Notes under the pieces: generated by a model
What the model saw: the letters and a program-made list of their open reading frames with translations, nothing else
Databases searched by the model: none
Told to the model about the DNA's origin: nothing
Made by a program: the position numbers and the translations under genes
In this document: positions 24,401-30,956 of the stretch, one piece after another
Numbering within the stretch: the stretch's first letter is position 1
Layout of the letters: each line of letters starts with the position of its first letter
Assembly: GCA_026928255.1 (NCBI GenBank)
Contig: JAIXKJ010000003.1
Location: 397,833 to 461,832 of the forward strand
Origin: Anaerolineales bacterium
Lineage (GTDB): Bacteria; Chloroflexota; Anaerolineae; Anaerolineales; Villigracilaceae
Direction of reading: 5' to 3'
DNA: 64,000 nucleotides

Positions 24401-26575
24401 ATAACCGAAGAAAATACGCAACTCTTTAATCGTCTCTAACTGGAAGAAAGCGAAGTAGGCGACGATGAAATGAATCAGCGCCCAAGCCCAAAGCGCCCAG
24501 CGGTTGCGGACGAAATGCAAAGTCGTCATGAGGAGGAAGGTCGCAAACGACAGGATCATTCCGAGCCAAATTTGATGCGCGAATCCGAGTACGACGCTTA
24601 ATAACAAATTGGGCAACGCGGACAATAAAACGGGCAGGCTGTATTTTTTTACTTTGTCAAAACGCGCTAACGCTTCGCTGACGACGGAGAAGAACGCGCC
24701 CCAAACGAACAATAAAATGGACGCTCCCATTTCTTCCATGTTGAAAGCGGATTTGATAAACCAAGGCATCGGAAGCAAAGCGCCAGCCGCCGCGATAGCG
24801 AAGAGGACGGAGGGCTGCGTCCAATCGGAGGCGAGGTAGAAGAGCGTTCCCAAAATCCATGTCGTCAACGAGAAGAGATAGAACAAGTTGTTTTCGGGAT
24901 GGTTGAAAAAAGAAATGAAAGAGAAAAGCAAACTGAAAAACTGGACGACTTGTACGGCGTAGAAAAGCGACGCCGCAAATTTGAAATCTTTCCACTTTCG
25001 CAAGAGCCAAGTCCCCGCCAAGCCGACGAAGGCGACGAGGCTGAATAAAAGGAAATAGACTTCGGTAATGTCAATTAAATTTCCAAGCCGAAACGCGGAA
25101 AGAGTCAACGCGCCGAACGCGGTAATTGAAAAGAAGCGCGATTCATAAAACCAAACGCCGCCGCTCCACACCAACGCCATAAAGAGAAAACCCGCAACCC
25201 AATAGGCGTTGGTGAAATCGCTTGAGAGGTTGAGCGAAGGGCGAATCGTTTTTTCGAGGACGTTGGCGGTGATGACCATCAAAAAAGAGAAGACGATGAA
25301 CAGCGCAAAACTGGGCTGCGGCAAACGCTTTTTGATTCCGACTGCCGCGCCGCCGAAGATTAACGTCCCAAGCAGAAGGATGGGAACGCGGAAGGCTTCG
25401 ACGAGGACTCCGAGAATAGCGGCGGCGGCGATGACGAAGAACGCGCCAAGATAAAGGTAGATTTTGATTGCGCCTTCGCTGGTCAGCGTTTGGAGCAAGG
25501 TGGGGCGCGGTTGCGGCGGCGCGGGCGGGACGACGGGCTTCGGTTCTGGTTGCGGTTGCGGAGTTACGGCGACGGGTTGCGGCGTTGCGGGAATGGGCGA
25601 AACAGGTCGAGGTTCTGCGGCGGCGGGGGCGCTAGGTTGAGGCGCGAGCGTCGGCGGCGGAGTTGCAACTGTCGGCGCAGGTCGCGGCGCGGGAGGAGTC
25701 TGCGGCGCAGACGGGGAGACGATGTCAAAATCATAGCGGCGGCGGATGACAGTCGCATGTAACGAATCGAGCAAGCCCGCTTCTACCCATTTGTTAATCT
25801 CTTGAAGAAGCGTGGAGCGGAATCCGCGCCCGAGCGCCTCTGAAAGATGATGTTTTTGGACCGCGCGATTCGCCGCAGTATTAAGCGCGTCTAAAGATTT
25901 TTGACGAATCTCTTCGTTGGCGCTTTTGAGGGCAAGTTGTTCGAGGCGGTTGCGAACGGCTTCGCTGCTGTAACTAATTTTCGAAAGCGAATTGAGCGCG
26001 GATAAGACATTTGCATCGTCGTCGCTCCGCAGATTTTTATAGATTGAATTTAACGCCTCTCTGTAAGAACTGGAACTGGAATAAGAGAGAGGGCTTTTTT
26101 CAATTTGAGAGGGAGGAGCCGCCGTTCGCCCTTCCGGCGAAGACAAATTTGTGTAGAAGCGATCAGCCTCTTCAGTTTCTTCTAATAAGGCGCGATTTTG
26201 CGCGTTTGATATGTTTTTGATTTCGGAGTTGTTGTAAAACCAAATCGCAATCAAAATGAGCATGGCGAGAAAGGCCAAGGCGCCGCGGCCGCCCAAATAT
26301 GCGTCTAGCCCCATGCCGACGAGCGCGACGGCGGTGCGAATTCCCGCTTGTATTAAGGCGCGCATTCCATGCTTGCGGACGTACTCGCTGTTTTTGTCGT
26401 TGACGTATTGAAGCAGAATCAAATGCCACAACGCGGAAACGGGAACGGCAATCGCGACGCTCAGGACGGAGCTGAAACCGCCAAGTATGAGTAACGTGGT
26501 AACTGTTAGTAACGGAGATATTTGAAGCCATTTGTATGCGCTTTTTGCGCGTTGAAATTCTAACGCTGTAATCAT
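21422..26575 (-). CDS. Giant multi-spanning membrane protein, DUF2157/DUF2339-like, with internal tandem duplication
   Basis: 1,717 residues from the ATG at 26575; an upstream in-frame start at 26785 would add 70 atypical residues. Order: two or three membrane spans, a cytoplasmic HEAT-like helical segment (NVLSALNSLSKISYSSEAVRNRLEQL), a motif INKWVEAGLLD ... IRRRYDF typical of DUF2157, a Pro/Ala-rich linker of about 90 residues, then some 40 hydrophobic segments to the C-terminus. Residues encoded by 22263-23540 form two almost identical 213-residue repeats, with more diverged copies on either side. The family's function is unknown; similar proteins are called predicted membrane proteins. 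No partner gene is evident. It ends 20 bases inside the sirtuin gene. Confidence 0.85.
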   Translation of the reverse strand: MITALEFQRAKSAYKWLQISPLLTVTTLLILGGFSSVLSVAIAVPVSALWHLILLQYVNDKNSEYVRKHGMRALIQAGIRTAVALVGMGLDAYLGGRGALAFLAMLILIAIWFYNNSEIKNISNAQNRALLEETEEADRFYTNLSSPEGRTAAPPSQIEKSPLSYSSSSSYREALNSIYKNLRSDDDANVLSALNSLSKISYSSEAVRNRLEQLALKSANEEIRQKSLDALNTAANRAVQKHHLSEALGRGFRSTLLQEINKWVEAGLLDSLHATVIRRRYDFDIVSPSAPQTPPAPRPAPTVATPPPTLAPQPSAPAAAEPRPVSPIPATPQPVAVTPQPQPEPKPVVPPAPPQPRPTLLQTLTSEGAIKIYLYLGAFFVIAAAAILGVLVEAFRVPILLLGTLIFGGAAVGIKKRLPQPSFALFIVFSFLMVITANVLEKTIRPSLNLSSDFTNAYWVAGFLFMALVWSGGVWFYESRFFSITAFGALTLSAFRLGNLIDITEVYFLLFSLVAFVGLAGTWLLRKWKDFKFAASLFYAVQVVQFFSLLFSFISFFNHPENNLFYLFSLTTWILGTLFYLASDWTQPSVLFAIAAAGALLPMPWFIKSAFNMEEMGASILLFVWGAFFSVVSEALARFDKVKKYSLPVLLSALPNLLLSVVLGFAHQIWLGMILSFATFLLMTTLHFVRNRWALWAWALIHFIVAYFAFFQLETIKELRIFFGYPLVASAVLFLLPDLFLKKDWSANLRWRLAPRLFGAALLAASSFYLLLPADSGHVAALYFVLALFVAVYALAYRKPYLGYLSALYFAATVFYFFDALDFNLWRPALVSLAVFYYFAGVLIRNKKQWGETLRNSGMILGSFVSLVALVSANSSGGWLAIANIPEAFQTAYIYLALGIWYGALIVFGLLFFIEMRLRRNGIFEIGAPIILSIAAYLILNDFHVKPAAHYLLTFSLIWLLEDLLSHFAFKNERPLRFVIRAVGGVFAALNYVFLIRESNAWIPSAQFSVYALLFLTMCLVYRQPLLLYASTLTLPLAAFFTLRALGVDGWLAERRIYLTTWLPVITALSVGYYALGALLRKEENWSQALRYSGLIVGSLMSVASLFTFKDIGGGWYALIIGLLFIAEMHLSRNGLFEVGAPLLFTLGAFLILRGFKIDEIPYHLLTYSSIWLLDDLLARLAFAHPRPLKLPVRILGAALAAINFTFLFAAADHWIPAIGFGVYALLFLTVCLVYRQPLLLYASTLTLPLAAFFTLRALGVDGWLAERRIYLTTWLPVITVLSVGYYALGAILRKRENWSQALRYSGLIIGSLMSVAALFTFKDIGGGWYALIIGLLFIAEMHLSRNGLFEVGAPLLFTLGAFLILRGFKVDEFPYHLLAYSSIWLLDDLFAHLAFAHPRPLKLPVRILGAALAAFNYVFLFTATDHWIPVIGFAVYALLAAAFCFVYRQPKLLYAFTLSASLFAAFFFRAFGVNQWIYPVIFTAMGYYVIGAGLRAFNRFEGWDKPLLHSGLAFGVIVSASAFFFGGWGAAIPVAIAASFWAFEAYFKRDVRLSFPANLLYLSAYLIILRSMHVTEPQFFSVGAALFGLIQHYLLTRAGSKKGAYIMGMLSQFILLGTTYIEMINKNDVNYFFLLFVQSLVVLIYGIVIRSRSLTFFPIGFVVLGVITVTYSALKGLGSIILIGCTGVLLLLFGIGATLLRERIKKLSEKFSGWEA
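22263..23540. repeat. 639-bp tandem duplication inside the giant membrane-protein gene
   Basis: Copy one starts at 22263 and copy two at 22902; the shared motif GCGTACAC recurs at a spacing of 639 bases (213 codons), and again in diverged form at 23541. The encoded repeats include CLVYRQPLLLYASTLTL and LFTFKDIGGGWYALIIGLLF in both copies. The high DNA identity suggests recent duplication or gene conversion. Confidence 0.9.
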
Positions 26576-26657
26576 AGGAGCAAGCCGTCCTTTTTGAAAT
26601 TGGCGATTTGATTTATGTATTATGACATAAAAAAATAGAAAACAGTCAATAAAAAGT

Positions 26658-26690
26658 ATCATTGCGGGAAGAGAAAATTCCCGCAATGAT
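26658..26690 (-). terminator. Terminator of the 26700-27362 lipoprotein gene
   Basis: Perfect 13-base stem (ATCATTGCGGGAA / TTCCCGCAATGAT) with a 7-base loop, 9 bases after the stop on the minus strand and followed by a T-rich tract. Confidence 0.85.
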
Positions 26691-26699
26691 AGAAAGTGT

Positions 26700-27362
26700 T
26701 TATGGGTTAAGCGTGTAACTATCGAAAACCTGGCTGAAAAGGTCTTTATACATGTCTGCTGATTCTTTGTCGTAAATAGATACAAGTATAATTAGCGTGC
26801 TTTTAACGCGGACGTCATAGAGCGCTTCTCCCGTTTGTCCGTTGGGCGTTTCCCATTGGAATGTGTAAACGTCAGGGTTTGAAGTGTCTTGCGTTTCGCT
26901 GGCTGTTACTTGTTGTTTGGTAAAGCTTTCGATCAACGCTAATGTAAAATCTTTCCCAAGCCTAGGCCCAACGCCAGTCATATTCAGCGTGTTGGTCATT
27001 GACGAAAAGCGAATGAAGGCTTGTGAATCGGACGTGATAAACGAAGCGATTTCAATTGGAGTTTTGTTGTCGCCTCTGACAGTGTAGTTGTCAAACGACA
27101 GCCCGAAAGGAATTGAAATTGTCGCCGGCACGTTTTCTAACGTGTAATCTTGCGGAAGCGGTGTAGCCGTCGGGGCGGGCGTGAAAGTAGCCGTAGGGAC
27201 GAGCGTCGCCGTCGGCGGGGGCGTGTTCGTTGGCGCGTGGGTTGGCGGAACATCCGTTGGCGCGGGCGTTTCGGTCGGTTGAGAAGCTGCGGACGAGCAG
27301 GCTAAACTGACGACGACGAGCGCGGAGAAGAATAAAGCGAAAATGTTTTTTTGGGGTTTCAT
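26700..27362 (-). CDS. Hypothetical lipoprotein with Thr/Pro linker
   Basis: 220 residues: signal peptide with lipobox SLAC (MKPQKNIFALFFSALVVVSLAC is the leader), a Thr/Pro linker to about residue 70, then a compact domain of about 150 residues beginning DYTLENVPATISIPFGL and ending DLFSQVFDSYTLNP. The domain has the look of a PsbP/MOG1-like or lipoprotein LpqN-like fold (about 140 residues, a final helix ending in F-DSYTL), but I cannot confirm this. AAGGA precedes the ATG. Closed by a strong terminator and preceded by another Thr/Pro lipoprotein on the same strand. Confidence 0.75.
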   Translation of the reverse strand: MKPQKNIFALFFSALVVVSLACSSAASQPTETPAPTDVPPTHAPTNTPPPTATLVPTATFTPAPTATPLPQDYTLENVPATISIPFGLSFDNYTVRGDNKTPIEIASFITSDSQAFIRFSSMTNTLNMTGVGPRLGKDFTLALIESFTKQQVTASETQDTSNPDVYTFQWETPNGQTGEALYDVRVKSTLIILVSIYDKESADMYKDLFSQVFDSYTLNP

Positions 27363-27414
27363 GGCAAATTCCTTTTATAAAATGTCCTTATTGTTTGGCG
27401 GGCGGGCGCAAGAG

Positions 27415-28068
27415 TTAATCTATGATGACTTGGATTAACGGAGACGTGTCAAACCCGAAGTTGACGACGGAAGGGTTATGATCTGCAATTACCCAAATCA
27501 AACGGAAGTACGCCGCTTGCGGAAATGAAATGACTTCGTCGGCGTTGCCTTTAGTAATCTCCTTGAAAATAATTGACCAAGGATTCATTTGATCGCCGAC
27601 TTTTACGGATTTATAGCCCGCCCACTCTGGACGCCAACTGTCGCCGTTCGCTTCGGTAACATAAATATCTTCCCACTTTACCGACCCTGCGCTTGATTTT
27701 TTATTGACGACGTACACGCCTATTTCGAGGAATAAATAGCCGGGTTTTGCTTGCCAAACGGTGTATTCGTCTAGATAGACGCTTCCCAATTTACGCACCT
27801 TAACAACGTTAACGTCGTAGTCGGCGTTGGATACGGTCTCTCCAACAGACGCGGGCGTAGCGGTGGGCGGAACGGGGGTGGATGTAGGACGAGGCGTGGA
27901 CGTCGGTTTGGGCGTGGACGTAGAAGTCGCCGTTGGCGGGGGCGTCTCTGTCGGCGCATTTGTCGGCGCATTTGTCGGCGTCTCTGTCGGCGCGGGGGCG
28001 ACGGCGGAACACGCGAGGCTGAGCGCGACAAGCAATGCGAACAAAATAGCAAATGGATGTTTTTTCAT
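27415..28068 (-). CDS. Hypothetical lipoprotein with Thr/Pro linker and DUF4352-like domain
   Basis: 217 residues from the ATG at 28068, which has GGAG eight bases upstream; an extension to 28140 is rejected. Lipobox SLAC, then a linker made of short Ala-Pro-Thr repeats (its DNA has tandem copies of GGCGCATTTGTC), then a beta-rich domain: NADYDVNVVKVRKLGSVYL, KPGYLFLEIGVYVVNKKSS, WRPEWAGY and RLIWVIADHNPSVVNFGF. The pattern resembles the extracellular DUF4352 / telomeric-repeat-binding-factor-2-like immunoglobulin domain, seen by eye only. Paired TGTTAA repeats (28141-28156) lie 73-88 bases upstream. Confidence 0.72.
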   Translation of the reverse strand: MKKHPFAILFALLVALSLACSAVAPAPTETPTNAPTNAPTETPPPTATSTSTPKPTSTPRPTSTPVPPTATPASVGETVSNADYDVNVVKVRKLGSVYLDEYTVWQAKPGYLFLEIGVYVVNKKSSAGSVKWEDIYVTEANGDSWRPEWAGYKSVKVGDQMNPWSIIFKEITKGNADEVISFPQAAYFRLIWVIADHNPSVVNFGFDTSPLIQVIID

Positions 28069-28140
28069 AATTTTCTCCTGTTCTGATAAAAGTAAGCGCG
28101 TTTGCTTGCCCCTATTTTGGCTTAAACTAAAATAAAACAC

Positions 28141-28156
28141 TGTTAAAAACTGTTAA
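28141..28156 (-). promoter_or_regulatory. Paired TGTTAA direct repeat, candidate operator
   Basis: Two TGTTAA words exactly 10 bases apart (28141 and 28151), one helical turn. The same arrangement is found at 28333-28348. It lies upstream of the lipoprotein gene at 28068 and overlaps the stop of the small membrane protein. Confidence 0.45.
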
Positions 28157-28299
28157 ATCCAGAGCAATAGTACTGTAGAGGCAGCCAGACAGCACCCCAG
28201 CGCGGCGAAAAGAAAAACCCAAATTGCAAAAATAGTAAAAGAGCGATCTTCTTCGGCGGCAGACGCCTCTTCGTCAAAGTCAAATGGGTTTTCCGACAT
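28153..28299 (-). CDS. Small single-span membrane protein (48 residues)
   Basis: An uninterrupted 48-codon frame on the minus strand begins MSENPFDFDEEASAAEEDRS and continues with one hydrophobic span of about 26 residues, including GCC and ending VLLLWI. The acidic N-terminus would stay in the cytoplasm by the positive-inside rule only weakly, so topology is uncertain. It fills the only larger gap in this part of the window and is divergent from the Ser/Thr kinase. There is no clear Shine-Dalgarno. Paired TGTTAA repeats lie about 34 bases upstream (28333-28348) and at its stop codon. No homologue is recognised. Confidence 0.55.
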   Translation of the reverse strand: MSENPFDFDEEASAAEEDRSFTIFAIWVFLFAALGCCLAASTVLLLWI

Positions 28300-28332
28300 A
28301 GCCTTATTATTGCGCCGCTTTCCCCAAAAAAC

Positions 28333-28348
28333 TGTTAAAGTCTGTTAA
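28333..28348. promoter_or_regulatory. Paired TGTTAA direct repeat, candidate operator between small ORF and kinase
   Basis: Two TGTTAA words at 28333 and 28343 (10-base period), located between the divergent starts of the small membrane protein (28299) and the kinase (28408). Confidence 0.45.
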
Positions 28349-28392
28349 CTTCAAAAATTCGCCGCGACTTGAACGGCGCGGATGACTCACGG

Positions 28393-28398
28393 TATAAT
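28393..28398 (+). promoter_or_regulatory. -10 box of the Ser/Thr kinase gene
   Basis: Perfect TATAAT, 9 bases before the ATG at 28408. A short or absent 5' leader is implied. Confidence 0.55.
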
Positions 28399-28407
28399 CT
28401 TTTCATC

Positions 28408-29550
28408 ATGGCAGAAAGCGTTTTACTCAACGATAGATATCAATTAGAAGAAGCGCTCGGCTCGGGCGGGATGGCGAACGTCTATCGCGCGCGCGATGTA
28501 GTGTTGGATCGCCTCGTGGCGGTCAAAGTCTTGCGGAAAGAATATTCCGACGACGAAAACTTTCAGAAACAGTTTTGGCTTGAAGCGCGTTCGGCGGCGA
28601 ATCTTTCGCACCCCAACATCGTTACCGTGCACGATTTCGGCGTCGCCAACGGCTTGCTTTACATCGTCATGGAATACATTGACGGCAAAGACCTCAAGCG
28701 CCTCATCCGCGAGCGCGGGCGTTTTCCTTACGAGCAAGGCATCCCGCTGATGATTCAAGCCTGCGCGGGAGTCGGCTACGCCCATCGCGCCGGGCTGGTT
28801 CACTGCGACATCAAACCGCACAATATGCTCGTCTCAAAAGATATGCGTCTCAAAGTAACGGATTTTGGAATCGCGCGCGCGTTGGCGACGATTAAGCCGG
28901 GCGAACGCAGCGACGTGGTTTGGGGTTCGCCGCTTTACTTCGCGCCCGAACAAGCCGTCGGCGAAGCGCCGACTCCCGCGTCGGATGTGTACTCGTTGGG
29001 GATCACGCTTTACGAGTTGCTGGCGGGCGCGCCGCCGTTCACCGCCTCTTCTGCGGACGAATTGGCGCGCTTGCACATTTCGGCGCGCCCGTTGCCGTTG
29101 AGCGAATACGTCCCGGATATTCCGCCCGCGTTGGAAGAAATCGTGATGAAGGTGCTTTCCAAAGAGCCTGCGGCGCGTTATCGCACGGCAGACCAATTAG
29201 GGCGCGTCTTGCAAAAATTTGGCACGGCTCCGCCGCCCGCGCCGAAGCAAACGCCCGCCTCCGCGCCGACGGTAATTACGGTCAACCCAGAGATTGCCGA
29301 ACGGCTAACGCATTCGGGCGCGCCCGCGCCGCAATACGTTCAACCCGAAGTCGCGCCGCAACCCTATCAAATTCCCTATTCGCCGCCAATTACGCGGACG
29401 GGACCCGCGCCCGCCTACCGCGAAGAGGAGGAGTACGTTCCGCAGATTGATTGGATTACCATCGGCTTGGGTTTGCTGGCGTTGCTGGCTTGGGGCGGAT
29501 TGCTTCCTTTTGGCTTGGCAATTTACTTCTCTTATTTTCCGCCAAAATGA
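28408..29550 (+). CDS. Serine/threonine protein kinase (PknB-type) with C-terminal membrane anchor
   Basis: 380 residues. Kinase motifs: glycine loop GSGGMANVYRA (18-28), VAVK with K40, the catalytic loop HCDIKPHN (132-139, Cys replacing the usual Arg of HRD), DFG at 152-154, and SPLYFAPEQ. The HCD variant means activation-loop phosphorylation may not be needed, since RD-type kinases use the Arg for this (family knowledge). A Pro/Ala-rich linker (about 275-350) leads to one membrane span near the C-terminus (WITIGLGLLALLAWGGLLPF). No PASTA or sensor domain is present. The start codon of rpe overlaps its stop (ATGA). The chosen start follows a TATAAT box. Confidence 0.93.
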   Translation: MAESVLLNDRYQLEEALGSGGMANVYRARDVVLDRLVAVKVLRKEYSDDENFQKQFWLEARSAANLSHPNIVTVHDFGVANGLLYIVMEYIDGKDLKRLIRERGRFPYEQGIPLMIQACAGVGYAHRAGLVHCDIKPHNMLVSKDMRLKVTDFGIARALATIKPGERSDVVWGSPLYFAPEQAVGEAPTPASDVYSLGITLYELLAGAPPFTASSADELARLHISARPLPLSEYVPDIPPALEEIVMKVLSKEPAARYRTADQLGRVLQKFGTAPPPAPKQTPASAPTVITVNPEIAERLTHSGAPAPQYVQPEVAPQPYQIPYSPPITRTGPAPAYREEEEYVPQIDWITIGLGLLALLAWGGLLPFGLAIYFSYFPPK

Positions 29551-30212
29551 CCGATTACTTGCTCGCCCCGTCCATCATCGCCGCCGACTTTGCCCATATT
29601 GCCGACGAAGTCGCCATGCTCGAATCCGCAGGCGCGGATTGGATTCATGTGGACGTGATGGACGGGCATTTCGTTCCCGACATTACGATTGGACCGTTAT
29701 TCGTCAAATCGTTGCGGAAGGTTGCCAAACTTCCGCTCGACGCGCATTTGATGATTTCCGAACCGCAAAAATACATTCCCGCTTTCGCCGCCGCAGGCGC
29801 GGACAGCATCACCGTCCACGCCGAAGCCTGCGCGGATTTGCCGAGCGTCGTCGCGCAGATAAAATCGTGCGGCTGTTTGGCGGGCGTAACGCTCAACCCC
29901 GCCACGCCGACATCCGCGATTGACGCGGCGCTTCCGCTGGCGGATTTGGTTTTAGTGATGAGCGTCGTGCCCGGCTTTTCAGGTCAAAAATTTATGCCTG
30001 AGACGATTCGCAAAGTAGAGGAAATCCGCGCAAAGTTAAACGCCTTGCGCTCGAAGGCGCGTCTCGAAGTGGACGGCGGCATCAACGCCGAAACCTTGCC
30101 GCTGATGAAAAACGTCGGCGCGGACGTCTTCGTCGCCGGCAGCGCCGTGTTCGCGCACCCGCAAGGCGGCGCGGCGGGAGTCAAAACGCTGAAAGCGCTG
30201 TTGTCCAGTTAA
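29547..30212 (+). CDS. rpe: Ribulose-phosphate 3-epimerase
   Basis: 221 residues starting MTDYLLAPSIIAADFAHI. Hallmarks: WIHVDVMDGHFVPDITIG (metal-binding His and Asp), LDAHLMI, VLVMSVVPGFSGQKFMP and LEVDGGINAET. Interconverts ribulose-5-phosphate and xylulose-5-phosphate in the pentose-phosphate pathway. The ATG overlaps the kinase stop by four bases (ATGA), so the two are coupled; a longer reading from 29451 lies in the kinase gene and is rejected. Followed by a terminator. Confidence 0.97.
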   Translation: MTDYLLAPSIIAADFAHIADEVAMLESAGADWIHVDVMDGHFVPDITIGPLFVKSLRKVAKLPLDAHLMISEPQKYIPAFAAAGADSITVHAEACADLPSVVAQIKSCGCLAGVTLNPATPTSAIDAALPLADLVLVMSVVPGFSGQKFMPETIRKVEEIRAKLNALRSKARLEVDGGINAETLPLMKNVGADVFVAGSAVFAHPQGGAAGVKTLKALLSS

Positions 30213-30215
30213 AAC

Positions 30216-30242
30216 AAAAATCGCGGTTCGCCGCGATTTTTT
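30216..30242. terminator. Bidirectional terminator between rpe and rpmB
   Basis: Perfect 11-base stem AAAAATCGCGG / CCGCGATTTTT with a TTCG tetraloop. Both strands end in T-runs, so it can serve rpe (plus) and rpmB (minus). Confidence 0.9.
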
Positions 30243-30257
30243 ATTGTCGGAAAAATA

Positions 30258-30443
30258 TTACGCTTTTGATTTGCCAAGCGTTTTAATGCATTTCGCGCAG
30301 AGCGTCTTCTTGACGAGTCGTCCGTTTTCCAAAACCGAAACTTTTTGTAAATTCGGTTTGAACGCGCGGTTGGTGGCGCGTAAAGAGAAGGAACGATTAT
30401 GTCCGAAGGTCGTCGCTTTGCCGCAGTGATTGCACTTTGCCAT
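30258..30443 (-). CDS. rpmB: 50S ribosomal protein L28
   Basis: 61 residues starting MAKCNHCGKATTFGHNRSFS; the start at 30443 is fixed by homology to L28 and an AAAGGA box upstream. Two CxxC pairs (CNHC and CAKC) make this the zinc-binding form. Divergent from the asp23 operon. Confidence 0.96.
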   Translation of the reverse strand: MAKCNHCGKATTFGHNRSFSLRATNRAFKPNLQKVSVLENGRLVKKTLCAKCIKTLGKSKA

Positions 30444-30590
30444 GTTTGAAATCCTTTCTTTCAATTTCCTTGAAAATAATTGCAAACGTCCTTTTCAAAG
30501 GCAGGGCATTTTACCATAGAAAAACGCCGCATTCAAGATAGGTTAGAATAGGGAAAACGAACTTTGAATCATAAGACGAGCGAGGAAACG

Positions 30591-30947
30591 ATGGGCGAAG
30601 AAATTACATCCTTAGGCGGAATTCACGTCTCGCCGAACGCGGTGGCGACGATTGCCTACCACGCCGCCGTGCAATCATACGGCGTGGTCGGGCTGGCGCC
30701 GAAAAATTTGGCGGACGGCATCGTCTCGACGATGACCCGCGAGCCTTCGCGCGGAATTTCGGTGCGCTACCTAGACGACGAAATTCACATTGACGTAAAC
30801 GTCATTGTCGAATACGGCACGCGCATTACGTCGGTGGCGGACAGCGTGGCGAACGCCGTGCGCTTTCAGGTGGAAAAAGCGCTGGGCTTGCGCGTGAGCG
30901 CCGTCAACGTGCATGTGGCGGGTTTGCGAATCAGCGACAGGGACTAG
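30591..30947 (+). CDS. Asp23/Gls24 family protein
   Basis: 118 residues (MGEEITSLGGIHVSPNAVATIAYHAA), matching the Asp23/Gls24 pattern, including GVVGLAPKNLADGI and VEYGTRITSVADSVANAVRFQVEKALGLRVSAVNVHVAGL. The start at 30591 has GAGG upstream; an ATG at 30564 is less likely. In Firmicutes and Chloroflexota this family precedes the fatty-acid kinase gene, and some members are membrane-associated stress proteins (family knowledge). First gene of the asp23 - fakA - R-M - degV unit; a TAGAAT box at 30544 may be its -10. Confidence 0.9.
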   Translation: MGEEITSLGGIHVSPNAVATIAYHAAVQSYGVVGLAPKNLADGIVSTMTREPSRGISVRYLDDEIHIDVNVIVEYGTRITSVADSVANAVRFQVEKALGLRVSAVNVHVAGLRISDRD

Positions 30948-30956
30948 GAGACAAGC

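Noticed and set aside
26576..26785. Upstream N-terminal extension of the giant membrane protein
   Set aside because: The added 70 residues have a different composition and the start at 26785 lies inside the downstream part of the neighbouring lipoprotein gene and its terminator.
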